This document shows positions 17,569 to 25,896 of a stretch of DNA of 64,000 bases, in pieces. Source of the DNA: UBA822 sp036336795 (GTDB taxonomy: Bacteria; Gemmatimonadota; Gemmatimonadetes; Longimicrobiales; Gaopeijiaceae); contig JAYZFL010000006.1 in the NCBI GenBank assembly GCA_036336795.1, forward strand, positions 1 to 64,000. The letters run 5' to 3'. Under the pieces are notes generated by a model that was given only the letters and a program-made list of their open reading frames with translations, was not told where the DNA came from and searched no databases. Each line of letters begins with the position of its first letter. Within the stretch, counting starts at the first letter, position 1. Both the position numbers and the translations under genes were made by a program.

Positions 17569-18273
17569 TCATTCGTCCAGGCTGTCCCGTGCTCTAGCTT
17601 CTGCCTCGGTGAGTCCGGCACGGACTGCATCCGATCTGAATCCTCGGCGACTCAAGAAAGCATGAAGACGTCGACGTACCTTTTGCCTGTTCGCTTCTGG
17701 ATCAGTGCTCACGAGAGCATTCCTGGAGGATTGGTTCTGACGAGAGATCCATTGTCGGGCGGCATCGCAGGCCAACTTTTCTTCCGATGTCTCTTCATCA
17801 TTGAAGACCTCGTCGATAGCGCGATTAGCTATCTCAGTCCTCACGCCTTTCTGACGGAGCTCCTGGCTTAAACGGACACGTCCGCGCACATGAAACCGGA
17901 TGCGGCTTCGCACGTGCGCCAAGGCGAACGCGTGATCGTTCAAAAGTCCCTGATCCTCGAGAAGCCGGAGGCATGATTCCACAAAGTTGTCGTGGAAACC
18001 CTTTGCGTGAAGACGAATACGGAGTTCGTGCTCTGTTCTTGGTCTGTACGAAAGAAGGTGAAGGGCAGCCTGACGAACACGCCACTTCATATCACCTTCC
18101 CGGAGGAGCTTTAGGATCTCCGTCGTAACCTCGTCCCCAACGTGAATTCCCGACTGCTCGACGACGTCCAATGCGATTTCTATAGGCTCATCCGTATCCT
18201 CCAAATGGATAAGGACCTGAGTCCTTTTTCTCGGAGCGAGTTGGATTTGGCAAACCTTCACTGTCCGTACCAT
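17569..18273 (-). CDS. recX: Regulatory protein RecX
   Basis: RecX binds the RecA filament and limits its activity. 234 residues from ATG 18273. The three-helix RecX repeats are clear: RQAALHLLSYRPRTEHELRIRL, then VESCLRLLEDQGLLNDHAFALAHVRSR, LSQELRQKGVRTEIANRAIDEVF, and a C-terminal module ending RRRLHAFLSRRGFRSDAVRAGL. An additional N-terminal beta-rich segment of about 50 residues (VCQIQLAPRKRTQVLIHLE) is common in RecX of several phyla. The gene starts inside the last 16 bp of the upstream DUF6504-like gene, so the two are translationally coupled. recA itself is not in the window, unlike the frequent recA-recX arrangement. Confidence 0.92.
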   Translation of the reverse strand: MVRTVKVCQIQLAPRKRTQVLIHLEDTDEPIEIALDVVEQSGIHVGDEVTTEILKLLREGDMKWRVRQAALHLLSYRPRTEHELRIRLHAKGFHDNFVESCLRLLEDQGLLNDHAFALAHVRSRIRFHVRGRVRLSQELRQKGVRTEIANRAIDEVFNDEETSEEKLACDAARQWISRQNQSSRNALVSTDPEANRQKVRRRLHAFLSRRGFRSDAVRAGLTEAEARARDSLDE

Positions 18274-18566
18274 TCGTTGTCGACGAGGTCTCGGAAGAGG
18301 ATGATGAGTTGTCCATTGTCCAAAACCAAGGCGAAGTATTCCCTTGATATCCGGTCCCGCCACCACTCGTCGTCGATCTTCCAGCGCTCTCGAATGGCTA
18401 CGACACAGGATCGCTTGCCCCTTCGTTCGAGTTCGGCTGGGAACCCCTCGTCATTCGTTCGGACCCGGATGGGAAATGGGAGCCTCAAGGGAAGAAGTTT
18501 TTGGTGCTGAAATCCACTCAGATGGTCCTCGTTAGTGTTGGTTGGTGATGGAGCGTATTGGTTCAT
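18258..18566 (-). CDS. Small DUF6504-like protein, coupled to recX
   Basis: 102 residues from ATG 18566; a TTG at 18590 is the only longer option but would place the start against the operator. The core is LRLPFPIRVRTNDEGFPAEL, then GKRSCVVAIRERWKIDDEWWR, then the block ISREYFALVLDNGQLIILF and RDLVDNEWYGQ. From memory this is the pattern of the family called DUF6504, which I associate with ImuB/DnaE2 loci in Actinobacteria. Its biochemical role is unknown. It overlaps recX by 16 bp and has the tandem ACCGAA operator 26 nt upstream of the ATG, as dnaE2 and imuB do. A structural or regulatory part in damage-induced mutagenesis is a reasonable inference. Confidence 0.82.
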   Translation of the reverse strand: MNQYAPSPTNTNEDHLSGFQHQKLLPLRLPFPIRVRTNDEGFPAELERRGKRSCVVAIRERWKIDDEWWRDRISREYFALVLDNGQLIILFRDLVDNEWYGQ

Positions 18567-18592
18567 CGCATCGCGGTCCACAGGGTTCAAAA

Positions 18593-18609
18593 ACCGAAAA
18601 TAAACCGAA
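18593..18609 (-). promoter_or_regulatory. Tandem ACCGAA operator of the DUF6504-recX unit
   Basis: ACCGAAAATAAACCGAA on the plus strand: two perfect ACCGAA half-sites 11 bp apart, 26 nt upstream of the ATG at 18566. Read in the direction of the gene it is TTCGGTTTATTTTCGGT. It matches the imuB copy at 15 of 17 positions. The gene it serves has no visible Shine-Dalgarno sequence, like the other two targets. Confidence 0.78.
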
Positions 18610-18971
18610 ATAACGAACGATGCAATTCAAAGACGGGGCGATCGGTGAATTTTACGGCTCGAAAACTTCATTGATGAGACTTAACATGTTCTCGGGAGCA
18701 AAGGGCTTGAAAGGCACAGCCTTAGCCTGGAGTTGCTCACCTCCGAAATCAACTCTTCCCGGATCTTTGCCGTATAAAGGTCTGCTGTCAGCGTTTAGTG
18801 AAGTACGTTCGTGTCCGATCTTTGTTGTCGGTATCGTGGTATCTGGACGAGTGGTGAAGTTTCAACAAGCAGGTTTGTTGACGTGCGCCGATCTCAGCCT
18901 CACCCTGTACTGAAAGGTCCCATGAGATGCTCGGTCATGAGATTCGAGTTCCCCTAAATGGAGGAAGCCCC
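18610..18971. other. Intergenic region between divergent DUF6504-recX and amidohydrolase
   Basis: About 360 bases. A 97-codon open frame at 18620-18913 has no recognisable features and atypical composition, so I do not call it. The region should contain the promoter of the amidohydrolase; TTGACG at 18875 could be a -35 element, but no good -10 hexamer sits at the right distance. The ribosome site GGAGG (18960-18964) belongs to the next gene. Confidence 0.5.
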
Positions 18972-21900
18972 GTGGCCACCGTCGCCAACGTTCGAATTGC
19001 CTTCCTGAGCTTTGCGTCTGTCGTGCTGCTTGCCTTCGTTCCACTAGAGGAGGGGCTTGAGTTTCTGCAGGAGACCTACGAAGTCACCATTCGGGAAGGG
19101 ACAAACATGGCGGCCGTCCTTTCACCGGACGGGTCCACGCTTGCGCTGGACGTTTTGGGTCGAATCTGGGTCCTGCCTGTCGAGGGGGGAATTGCTCGAC
19201 CGCTTACTGACCCACTCGGCGACGCTCGTCAGCCGACATGGTCACCGAATGGAGTCCGGATTGCGTTTCAGGCGTACTGGGACGGCAACTACCATATATG
19301 GGTGGTGAACAGGGACGGGACGGATCTCGAACAGCTTACCAATGGCCCCTACGACCATAGGGAGCCCCACTGGTCGCCCGACGGTTCTAAGATCGCTTTG
19401 TCTTCAGACCGAGACGGAACGTACGGCATCTATGAGCTTGCACTTGCGAGCCGGGCCGTGACCCGGCTTACCGATGGTGAGGGGAATGAGTACGGACCGG
19501 CTTATGGTCCTGACGGGCGGAGTGTAGCCTATCTGACGGATGGAGAGGGAGCCGGGCTCTGGGTTATCCGTGCTGCCTTCGCCGAGCAGATTGTCGATCT
19601 TGGTGGTGCTCAGGGATTTGGCGCCTCTTGGAGTCCGGACGGTGTAGAGATCGCCTACAACGAATTAACTCGCGGCATGAGCACACTGAGGGTGGTGGGA
19701 ACAGGTTCCGGCGCGGAAAGCCGGGCAGTGAGTGACCCTAATGAAGACGTGTTCCCCTTCCGGGCGTCATGGATTACCGGTGACCGTCTGATCTACACGT
19801 CGGACGGAAAGATCAGAACTCGATCAACAGGCGGAGGAAGTGCACGTGACGTGCCTTTCGAGGCGACGGTGACGTTGGATCGCCGCAATTATCGAAAGGC
19901 CACTCAGGACTTGGATATAGAAGGTCAGTTTCCGGTTCGAGGAATCGTCTCGCCCGCTGTTTCGCCCGACGGCATTTCGGTAGCGTTTTCGGCACTCGGC
20001 GATCTTTGGGTCATGTCCCTGGGCGAGAGCCCGGAACGCATCACGGATGATCCCTGGGTGGAGGTAGATCCGGCGTGGTCCCCAGATGGGCGCTCGCTCG
20101 TATTTGCTTCCGACCGGGAGGGTGAAGTAGATCTCTGGCTTCGTGACATGGGCACTGGCGCGGAGCGTCGAATCACAGAGGGTGGAGGAATGGCGCCTGC
20201 GTGGTCTCCGGACGGGCGACAGATCGCATTTATCGGAGGTTCCGAGGGCGAGGTCCTCTATGAAGGTGGGCTTCGGGTCCTGAACATGTCTACGGGAGAA
20301 GCTCGAACGGTTCGATCCGGTTTGAACAATCCGGGACGGCCGACGTGGTCGCCCGATGGTTCCCAAATCGGGGTGTCGGCTCATTGGCGTTACTCTACTC
20401 GGTTCAGGGAAGGGGTGAACCGTGTGTTGTTGATGCCGATCCCACGCACCGCCGCTGAAGACCAGGGCTTTGGAGTAGCCGAGGATGTGACAGGAGAATT
20501 CTCGAGCGGCTCCCACGGTGGCGTTTCTGGGTGGGAACTTGGTCAAGCTGGGGATGTGGCTCTTCCCCCCGAACTAGTGCTGCAAGAGGGGGAGCGCATG
20601 CTCGAGTTCCTACCTCACGGGTCGGTGGGTACGCGTTCCACGAGTGGCCCGGTCTGGTCTCCTAATGGTCAGTGGATGGCCTACGTTTCGACCGGAGTCC
20701 TCTGGGTGGTTCCAGTGAACCCGGAGGGGGATGCGACTGGGCCGCCCATACGACTGACTAATGAGGTTTCAGACGACCCGTCATGGGTGGGAGATTCTGA
20801 GTCTCTGCTCTACCTCACGACGGACCGACTGAGGCGAGTCTGGCTACGGAATGGACGTATTGAGGACGTTCCGATGGATCTCACGTGGGAGCGCGAGGTG
20901 ACCCAGGGATCGGTGGTCGTCCACGCTGGAGGGCTGTTCGACGGGACGTCCGATCAGATTCGCCGCAATGTGGACATCGTCATTGAGGGCAACCGAATTG
21001 TCGCATTGGAGAGCCACAACGAGGTCCGCCACCAGGGTCGCGTCGTGGATGCTTCGGACGGTTTTGTATCACCAGGCCTGATCGAAATGCACACGCATGG
21101 GGGTCTTTCGTCCGGGGAGCAATTGGGACGTCTCTGGCTTTCGTACGGAGTCACCACGATCCGGAATCCCTCGTCCGACCCATACGAGATGGTGGAGGGT
21201 CGTGAGTCTACAATCTCGGGGCGGCGCATTGGACCCAGAATCTTCGGTACAGGAGGTAGTGTAGATGGGAGCCGCATTTATTACGCCGGCTCTTCTTCAT
21301 TGGGTGCGACGGCCCAGGTGGAGTTGGAGCTCAAGAGAGCTGAGGCGTTGAGGTACGATCTCATCAAGACGTACGTCCGCCTCTCCGATCCGACTCAAAA
21401 GCGTATTATTGAGGATGCGCACGCGATGGGGGTCCCGGTAACCTCTCATGAACTTTACCCGGGGGTAGCCTACGGCGTTGACGGGGTTGAGCATGTTCGT
21501 GGGACGAGCCGCAGGGGATATTCGACCAAGGTGACCGAGCTTTACCGGAGTTACGATGACGTTGTCGGACTGCTTGCGACGTCCGATATGACGATCACGC
21601 CAACCGTTGGTATCTATGGGGGCTTTGCGCTTCTGGCGCAGGAGGACCCCTCCATCTTCGACGACGCTAGAGTGAGGGCGTTCTCTCTGGCCGCGGGTGC
21701 ACGGTATGGATCCTCTGGGGGGCGAATTAGTGAGGATATCGAGACTACCCGTCTCTTAGTGTCCGACATGGCAGGCACCGCCCGGCGGATTGTCGAAGCC
21801 GGTGGTACGGTGATGATGGGCACTGATTCGCCTATTAATCCTGAGGGTCTCAGTCTTCTTGTCGAGATGGAAATTCTCGTCAAGTATGGCGGCATGACAC

Positions 21901-22109
21901 CACTGGATGTTATGCGTGCCACAACGTCGGTTCCCGCACGGATCATGGGGTACGGAGAGGAATTCGGCACCATCGCGGTTGGGCGTCTGGCTGACCTTGT
22001 CGTTTTCGGTGCCAATCCGCTTGAAGACATCCGCGCGACCCGGGATGTACGGATGGTCGTGAAGAACGGAGTGGTTTACGAGCCGGAAGAGTTGCTGACG
22101 AGGCAATAG
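18972..22109 (+). CDS. Secreted amidohydrolase with N-terminal TolB-like beta-propeller
   Basis: 1045 residues from GTG 18972, chosen because GGAGG lies 7 nt before it and a signal peptide (VRIAFLSFASVVLLAFV) follows directly. Residues from about 60 to 640 carry repeated PD40/WD40 units ending in patterns such as PTWSPNG, PHWSPDGSKIA, PAWSPDGRSLVFASDREG and PVWSPNG. The C-terminal amidohydrolase domain starts near residue 650. Its metal sites are HTHGG (about residue 704), a probable carboxylated lysine in DLIKTYVRL, histidines in VTSHELYPG and VEHVRG, and aspartate in MMGTDSPI. Such fusions are typical of dipeptide or imide hydrolases exported by Gemmatimonadota and relatives; the substrate is unknown. 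A strong terminator follows the gene. Confidence 0.93.
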   Translation: MATVANVRIAFLSFASVVLLAFVPLEEGLEFLQETYEVTIREGTNMAAVLSPDGSTLALDVLGRIWVLPVEGGIARPLTDPLGDARQPTWSPNGVRIAFQAYWDGNYHIWVVNRDGTDLEQLTNGPYDHREPHWSPDGSKIALSSDRDGTYGIYELALASRAVTRLTDGEGNEYGPAYGPDGRSVAYLTDGEGAGLWVIRAAFAEQIVDLGGAQGFGASWSPDGVEIAYNELTRGMSTLRVVGTGSGAESRAVSDPNEDVFPFRASWITGDRLIYTSDGKIRTRSTGGGSARDVPFEATVTLDRRNYRKATQDLDIEGQFPVRGIVSPAVSPDGISVAFSALGDLWVMSLGESPERITDDPWVEVDPAWSPDGRSLVFASDREGEVDLWLRDMGTGAERRITEGGGMAPAWSPDGRQIAFIGGSEGEVLYEGGLRVLNMSTGEARTVRSGLNNPGRPTWSPDGSQIGVSAHWRYSTRFREGVNRVLLMPIPRTAAEDQGFGVAEDVTGEFSSGSHGGVSGWELGQAGDVALPPELVLQEGERMLEFLPHGSVGTRSTSGPVWSPNGQWMAYVSTGVLWVVPVNPEGDATGPPIRLTNEVSDDPSWVGDSESLLYLTTDRLRRVWLRNGRIEDVPMDLTWEREVTQGSVVVHAGGLFDGTSDQIRRNVDIVIEGNRIVALESHNEVRHQGRVVDASDGFVSPGLIEMHTHGGLSSGEQLGRLWLSYGVTTIRNPSSDPYEMVEGRESTISGRRIGPRIFGTGGSVDGSRIYYAGSSSLGATAQVELELKRAEALRYDLIKTYVRLSDPTQKRIIEDAHAMGVPVTSHELYPGVAYGVDGVEHVRGTSRRGYSTKVTELYRSYDDVVGLLATSDMTITPTVGIYGGFALLAQEDPSIFDDARVRAFSLAAGARYGSSGGRISEDIETTRLLVSDMAGTARRIVEAGGTVMMGTDSPINPEGLSLLVEMEILVKYGGMTPLDVMRATTSVPARIMGYGEEFGTIAVGRLADLVVFGANPLEDIRATRDVRMVVKNGVVYEPEELLTRQ

Positions 22110-22153
22110 AGCAAACGATTTCTGCCCGTTCGACAGGTTGATGAAAGATGAGG

Positions 22154-22187
22154 TCTCACAAGCATTTACAGGCTTGTGAGATTTTTT
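22154..22187 (+). terminator. Rho-independent terminator after the amidohydrolase
   Basis: A perfect 10-bp stem, TCTCACAAGC (22154-22163) with GCTTGTGAGA (22172-22181), an 8-nt loop, and six T residues (22182-22187). It starts 44 bp after the amidohydrolase stop and is the clearest intrinsic terminator in the window. Confidence 0.92.
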
Positions 22188-22404
22188 CTATTAATTTGAG
22201 GCCGATTGTAACGGTCCCACTCTTCCTTGTTCGGGCCGAACTTGAACGTATTTGTGTGTCTGGGACTGGTCAGTTCTGACCGGTGGATTTCATGACATTT
22301 TCCACCAACTCTATAAGGATTACTGCTACGACAGAACCAAGCCACCACAACATGAGCTAGTCCTCCTCTCAGGAACCCTACAGTTCCTCATAGCGTTAGC
22401 TAGT

Positions 22405-22605
22405 TCAGGTACGGCCCTTCCGCCAAAGAGTATTGCCTCGGTAGCTCAATAGACCTAGCACGACAAATGCAAGTAGGGATGCCCACATGGGCAGAGTCCA
22501 TGATCCTAGAGTAAGAGATAAACCCTCAATTACTCGAAACAGATGCAGGACAGAAACCAACCCAAAGATGCAGCTAGAGATAAGCAGGTATTTGTGTCTA
22601 TCCAT
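22405..22605 (-). CDS. Small two-helix membrane protein, unknown function
   Basis: 66 residues with two clear hydrophobic segments, KYLLISSCIFGLVSVLHLF (about 5-23) and PMWASLLAFVVLGLLSY (about 39-55), joined by a short loop with GSWTLPMW and ending in a basic tail. The hydrophobic pattern and the PMW motif look like a family of short inner-membrane proteins found beside unrelated genes, but I know no function. GAGG lies about 10 nt before the ATG. It sits alone in a 730-bp space between the terminator of the amidohydrolase and the purine permease. The rest of this space shows only an imperfect hairpin at about 22265-22284. Confidence 0.68.
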   Translation of the reverse strand: MDRHKYLLISSCIFGLVSVLHLFRVIEGLSLTLGSWTLPMWASLLAFVVLGLLSYRGNTLWRKGRT

Positions 22606-22839
22606 TAGTCATCATCCTCACTCGCGAGCGATGGTCGTATCCGACCCTTGAGATCCGGCCTCTCCTAGCACCTGCCAACACGGTTTTGTACGTCTGATCC
22701 GGCTAGTACGTTGGACAGATAATTATAATACGGGATGTCATGTGGGACTTCGTCGTCCTTGCCCTCCTTGGGGTGGCGATGCTTCATCGCTCGGCTTCCC
22801 ACAGACCTCGTAAGCGACCCCAGCGACGGAAGGAGTCCT

Positions 22840-24138
22840 ATGCTACAGGACTGGTTCAAACTCGCCGAGCAGGGCACTTCGGTCGGTAAGGAAGTGCTTG
22901 CCGGGATGACGACTTGGGTCACCATGGCTTACATCGTTGCTGTAAATCCGCTTATGCTCGAGAACGCGCAGATGGATTTCGGCGCAGTTTTCGTAGCAAC
23001 GTGTCTGGCTGCTGCGTTCGGAAGCATATTCATGGGGGTCGTCGCTAATCTGCCGGTTGCTCTTGCCCCGGGCATGGGGCTGAATGCCTTCTTCACCTAC
23101 AGCATTGTGATTGGGATGAATCTCCACTGGCAGACCGCTTTGGGGGCAGTTTTCTGGTCTGGAATCCTATTCCTGATCCTCAGCCTGACTGGTGTTCGGG
23201 AGCGAATTGTCTATGCAATGCCCGTGAGCATCAAGATAGGGATCGCTGTCGGCATTGGCCTTCTTCTCACGGTCATCGGCCTTGGGAACGCCGGGGTTAT
23301 CGTTCAAGGCGAAGGTGCCCTACTTGCCATGGGCGACCTGAAAACTTGGTCCGCGAGTCTGTTCGCCATCGGTTTTATACTTACGGTCGCTCTGTTTGTT
23401 CGCGGTAGTTCCTTTGCAGTGATAGCCGGGATCTTGGTCGTGGCGGTGGTCGGATGGTTCTTGGACCCGAGCTTCGAGTTTCCTGCGTCGGTGGTCGCGC
23501 TCCCCCCCTCACTGGGCCCAACCTTCCTAGAACTCGAATTTCTACTACCGCTCGAAGTTGGATTCATGAGCGTTATTCTGGCCCTGTTGTTCGTTGATCT
23601 CTTCGACACATCGGGCACCCTTGTGGCGGTGGTAAATCAAGGTGGTCTCGAAACAGAAGAGGGGAAGATTCCCAATCTTGGCCGTGCAATGCTGGCTGAC
23701 AGCAGCGCAACCGTTGTCGGTGCTCTGCTCGGCACCTCGACTACCACGTCGTACATCGAGAGTACCACGGGTATCTCGGTCGGAGGCCGCACCGGCCTGA
23801 CATCAATAGTGGTTGGCCTGCTTTTCTTTGCAACGCTGTTCGTGGCTCCTTTCGTAGATGCCATCCCACCGTATGCAACTGCTCCTGCGCTCGTGTTTGT
23901 GGCGGTACTGCTCATTGCATCGTTGAGTGAGTTTGAGGCCTGGAAGGATTTCTCGGAGTTGGCACCCCTCGTGATTACCGCCGTCATGATGCCCTTGAGT
24001 TTCTCGATTGCGGACGGGATCGCTGCGGGGATCCTAACCTACGTCCTGATCAAGATCCTCGCGGGCAAGCACGGGGATCTGAACGGGATATTGATTGGGC
24101 TCGCCGTGATCTTCCTGGGTAAATTTGTACTACTGTGA
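22840..24138 (+). CDS. NCS2-family purine permease (AzgA/GhxP type)
   Basis: 432 residues with 12-14 predicted membrane helices. The AzgA-like branch of the NCS2 family is marked by the N-terminal block EVLAGMTTWVTMAYIVAVNP, the helix APGMGLNAFFTYSIV, the motif LFVDLFDTSGTLVAV and the signature ESTTGISVGGRTGLTS. Family members import adenine, guanine or hypoxanthine with protons. AAGGAG before ATG 22840 decides the start; the open frame continues upstream but that part lacks conservation. A TATAAT at about 22724 could be its -10 element. I looked for a purine riboswitch upstream and did not find the conserved core. It is convergent with the next gene. Confidence 0.93.
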   Translation: MLQDWFKLAEQGTSVGKEVLAGMTTWVTMAYIVAVNPLMLENAQMDFGAVFVATCLAAAFGSIFMGVVANLPVALAPGMGLNAFFTYSIVIGMNLHWQTALGAVFWSGILFLILSLTGVRERIVYAMPVSIKIGIAVGIGLLLTVIGLGNAGVIVQGEGALLAMGDLKTWSASLFAIGFILTVALFVRGSSFAVIAGILVVAVVGWFLDPSFEFPASVVALPPSLGPTFLELEFLLPLEVGFMSVILALLFVDLFDTSGTLVAVVNQGGLETEEGKIPNLGRAMLADSSATVVGALLGTSTTTSYIESTTGISVGGRTGLTSIVVGLLFFATLFVAPFVDAIPPYATAPALVFVAVLLIASLSEFEAWKDFSELAPLVITAVMMPLSFSIADGIAAGILTYVLIKILAGKHGDLNGILIGLAVIFLGKFVLL

Positions 24139-24174
24139 TGGAAATGTCCGTCCGAGTGTTTTCACGACTACCAT

Positions 24175-25755
24175 CTACCACCGGTCGGGATTTGCGGCCT
24201 CCCATTCCTGGCTAAACTCAACTGGTACGTGATCGTCAAGCAGCATTTGGCCGTCAGTCATAAAGTCGTAAATCTCTCTGAAGCAGCTTACCTGCGTATT
24301 GCTGATGCGGCGAAACACGTGGCCCGGGCCCAGCTCTGCCGGATGGCGTAACCCCATTGCCGCGAGAAGTTCGAGGAATCCCTCGACCGTTCCCTCGTGA
24401 TAGCGCTCCACCCGTTCAGCCTTACCCGCCACATGTAGCCCATACATCAACGACGGATCTTGCGTGGTGATACCTGTTGGACAGCGGTCTGAGTTGCAGC
24501 GCAGCGCCTGGATACAGCCTAAAGCGAGCATCATGCCGCGCGCCGACACGCAGAGATCGGCTCCGAGGGCGAGTGCACGAGCCATGTGAAATCCCGTGAG
24601 AATTTTTCCCGAGGCAACAATTGATATTTGGTCGCGCAGCCCGATTCCTGTGAGAGCGTTGTGCACGAAGACCCAAGCGTCGCATGCGGGCATGCCCACC
24701 GAATTTGAAAACTCGAGCGGGGCTGCCCCAGTTCCGCCCTCTCCTCCGTCGACCGTGATGAAGTCAGGGGTCACGCCGGTCTGGAGCATCGCCTTGCATA
24801 TGGCAAAGAAATCTGAGGGGCGACCGACGCAAAGTTTAAAGCCAACAGGTTTTCCGCTCGAGAGTTGGCGCAGTGTTGCCAGGAATTCGAGTAAACCCCG
24901 CGGTGTCGAAAAGGCCCGGTGCGAGGAAGGCGAGACCACTGTTTTGCCGGCCGGGACTCCACGAATGGCAGCGATCTCTCGGGTGACCTTGACCGCCGGG
25001 AGAATCCCTCCGTGTCCAGGCTTGGCGCCCTGGGAAAGTTTGAGCTCTACCATCCGCACCGCTTTCTCTGCAGCTTGGCGCTCGAATGCCTGCGGATCGA
25101 AATCACCGTCCTGGGTTCGGCATCCGAAGTATCCGGTGCCGATTTGCCAGATGAGATCGCCACCGGGTTCAAGGTGATAGGGAGAGAGGCCCCCTTCACC
25201 GGTATTGTGAGCAAAATGTCCTCGATTGGCACCAGTGTTCAGCGCGAGCACTGCATTCTTCGAAAGGGAGCCGTAGCTCATGGCGGAGATGTTCAACAAC
25301 GATGCCGAATAGGGTACTTCACAGTCCGGGCTGCCGATCTTGACTCGAGGCGGCTCGCTGATGGGCTGCGTAGGTGCCATCGAATGCGCGCACCATTCGT
25401 AGCCGACACGGTAAACATCCCGGTGTGTGCCAAACGGCTTAGTCTCGAGTTCACCTTTGGCTCGCTGATATGCGATGCTGCGAAATTCCCGTTCGATCGG
25501 AAACGCATCGATGTTGGATTCGATAAAGTACTGTTGTATTTCCGGTCGCAACGCCTCGAAGAGATATCTGCCGTGTCCGATCAACGGGAAGTTCTTGAGG
25601 ATGGTGTGCTGGCTTTGAAGGGAGTCATGCAGACCCAGTGCGATCAAGGGTCCCACCAGCACCAACGCCCACAGGACGTGAAGTGAGATAAAGGCGCCTG
25701 CGAGTACCAGGACGATTACTCCAGCTGAAATTCCGTAAAAACAGCGGCGAACCAT
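24175..25755 (-). CDS. FMN-binding glutamate synthase-like protein with N-terminal membrane helices
   Basis: 526 residues. Two hydrophobic segments (about 5-45) anchor the protein. The rest is the FMN-binding TIM barrel of the GltB alpha-subunit family: SAMSYGSLSKNAVLALNTGA, then AKPGHGGILPAVKVT, then DFITVDGGEGGTGAAP. The 3Fe-4S cysteines appear in CIQALRCNSDRCPTGI. The glutaminase domain of true glutamate synthase is absent, and no small subunit gene is adjacent. Stand-alone members of this family are widespread but their reaction is not settled, so glutamate synthase activity should not be assumed. It is convergent with the permease; the downstream partner on its own strand is not obvious. 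Confidence 0.88.
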   Translation of the reverse strand: MVRRCFYGISAGVIVLVLAGAFISLHVLWALVLVGPLIALGLHDSLQSQHTILKNFPLIGHGRYLFEALRPEIQQYFIESNIDAFPIEREFRSIAYQRAKGELETKPFGTHRDVYRVGYEWCAHSMAPTQPISEPPRVKIGSPDCEVPYSASLLNISAMSYGSLSKNAVLALNTGANRGHFAHNTGEGGLSPYHLEPGGDLIWQIGTGYFGCRTQDGDFDPQAFERQAAEKAVRMVELKLSQGAKPGHGGILPAVKVTREIAAIRGVPAGKTVVSPSSHRAFSTPRGLLEFLATLRQLSSGKPVGFKLCVGRPSDFFAICKAMLQTGVTPDFITVDGGEGGTGAAPLEFSNSVGMPACDAWVFVHNALTGIGLRDQISIVASGKILTGFHMARALALGADLCVSARGMMLALGCIQALRCNSDRCPTGITTQDPSLMYGLHVAGKAERVERYHEGTVEGFLELLAAMGLRHPAELGPGHVFRRISNTQVSCFREIYDFMTDGQMLLDDHVPVEFSQEWEAANPDRW

Positions 25756-25896
25756 TTAAGACTCCCCCTCTCCAAGGCTTTGGCGTCCGAATTAATGAAC
25801 TTCCCACCCTGTCTCCCCGGCCCCGAAGACGGTAACCAGTCCCTTCAGTATCCTCGCCCCTCTGCAAGGAGTGGTATTTCTAGCGCATCTATCCCG

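Noticed and set aside
18620..18913. 97-codon frame upstream of the amidohydrolase
   Set aside because: No conserved motif, no good ribosome site; lies in a promoter region.
22606..22839. Possible purine riboswitch before the purine permease
   Set aside because: The conserved three-way-junction core and the two kissing loops were not found; only a -10-like TATAAT is visible.
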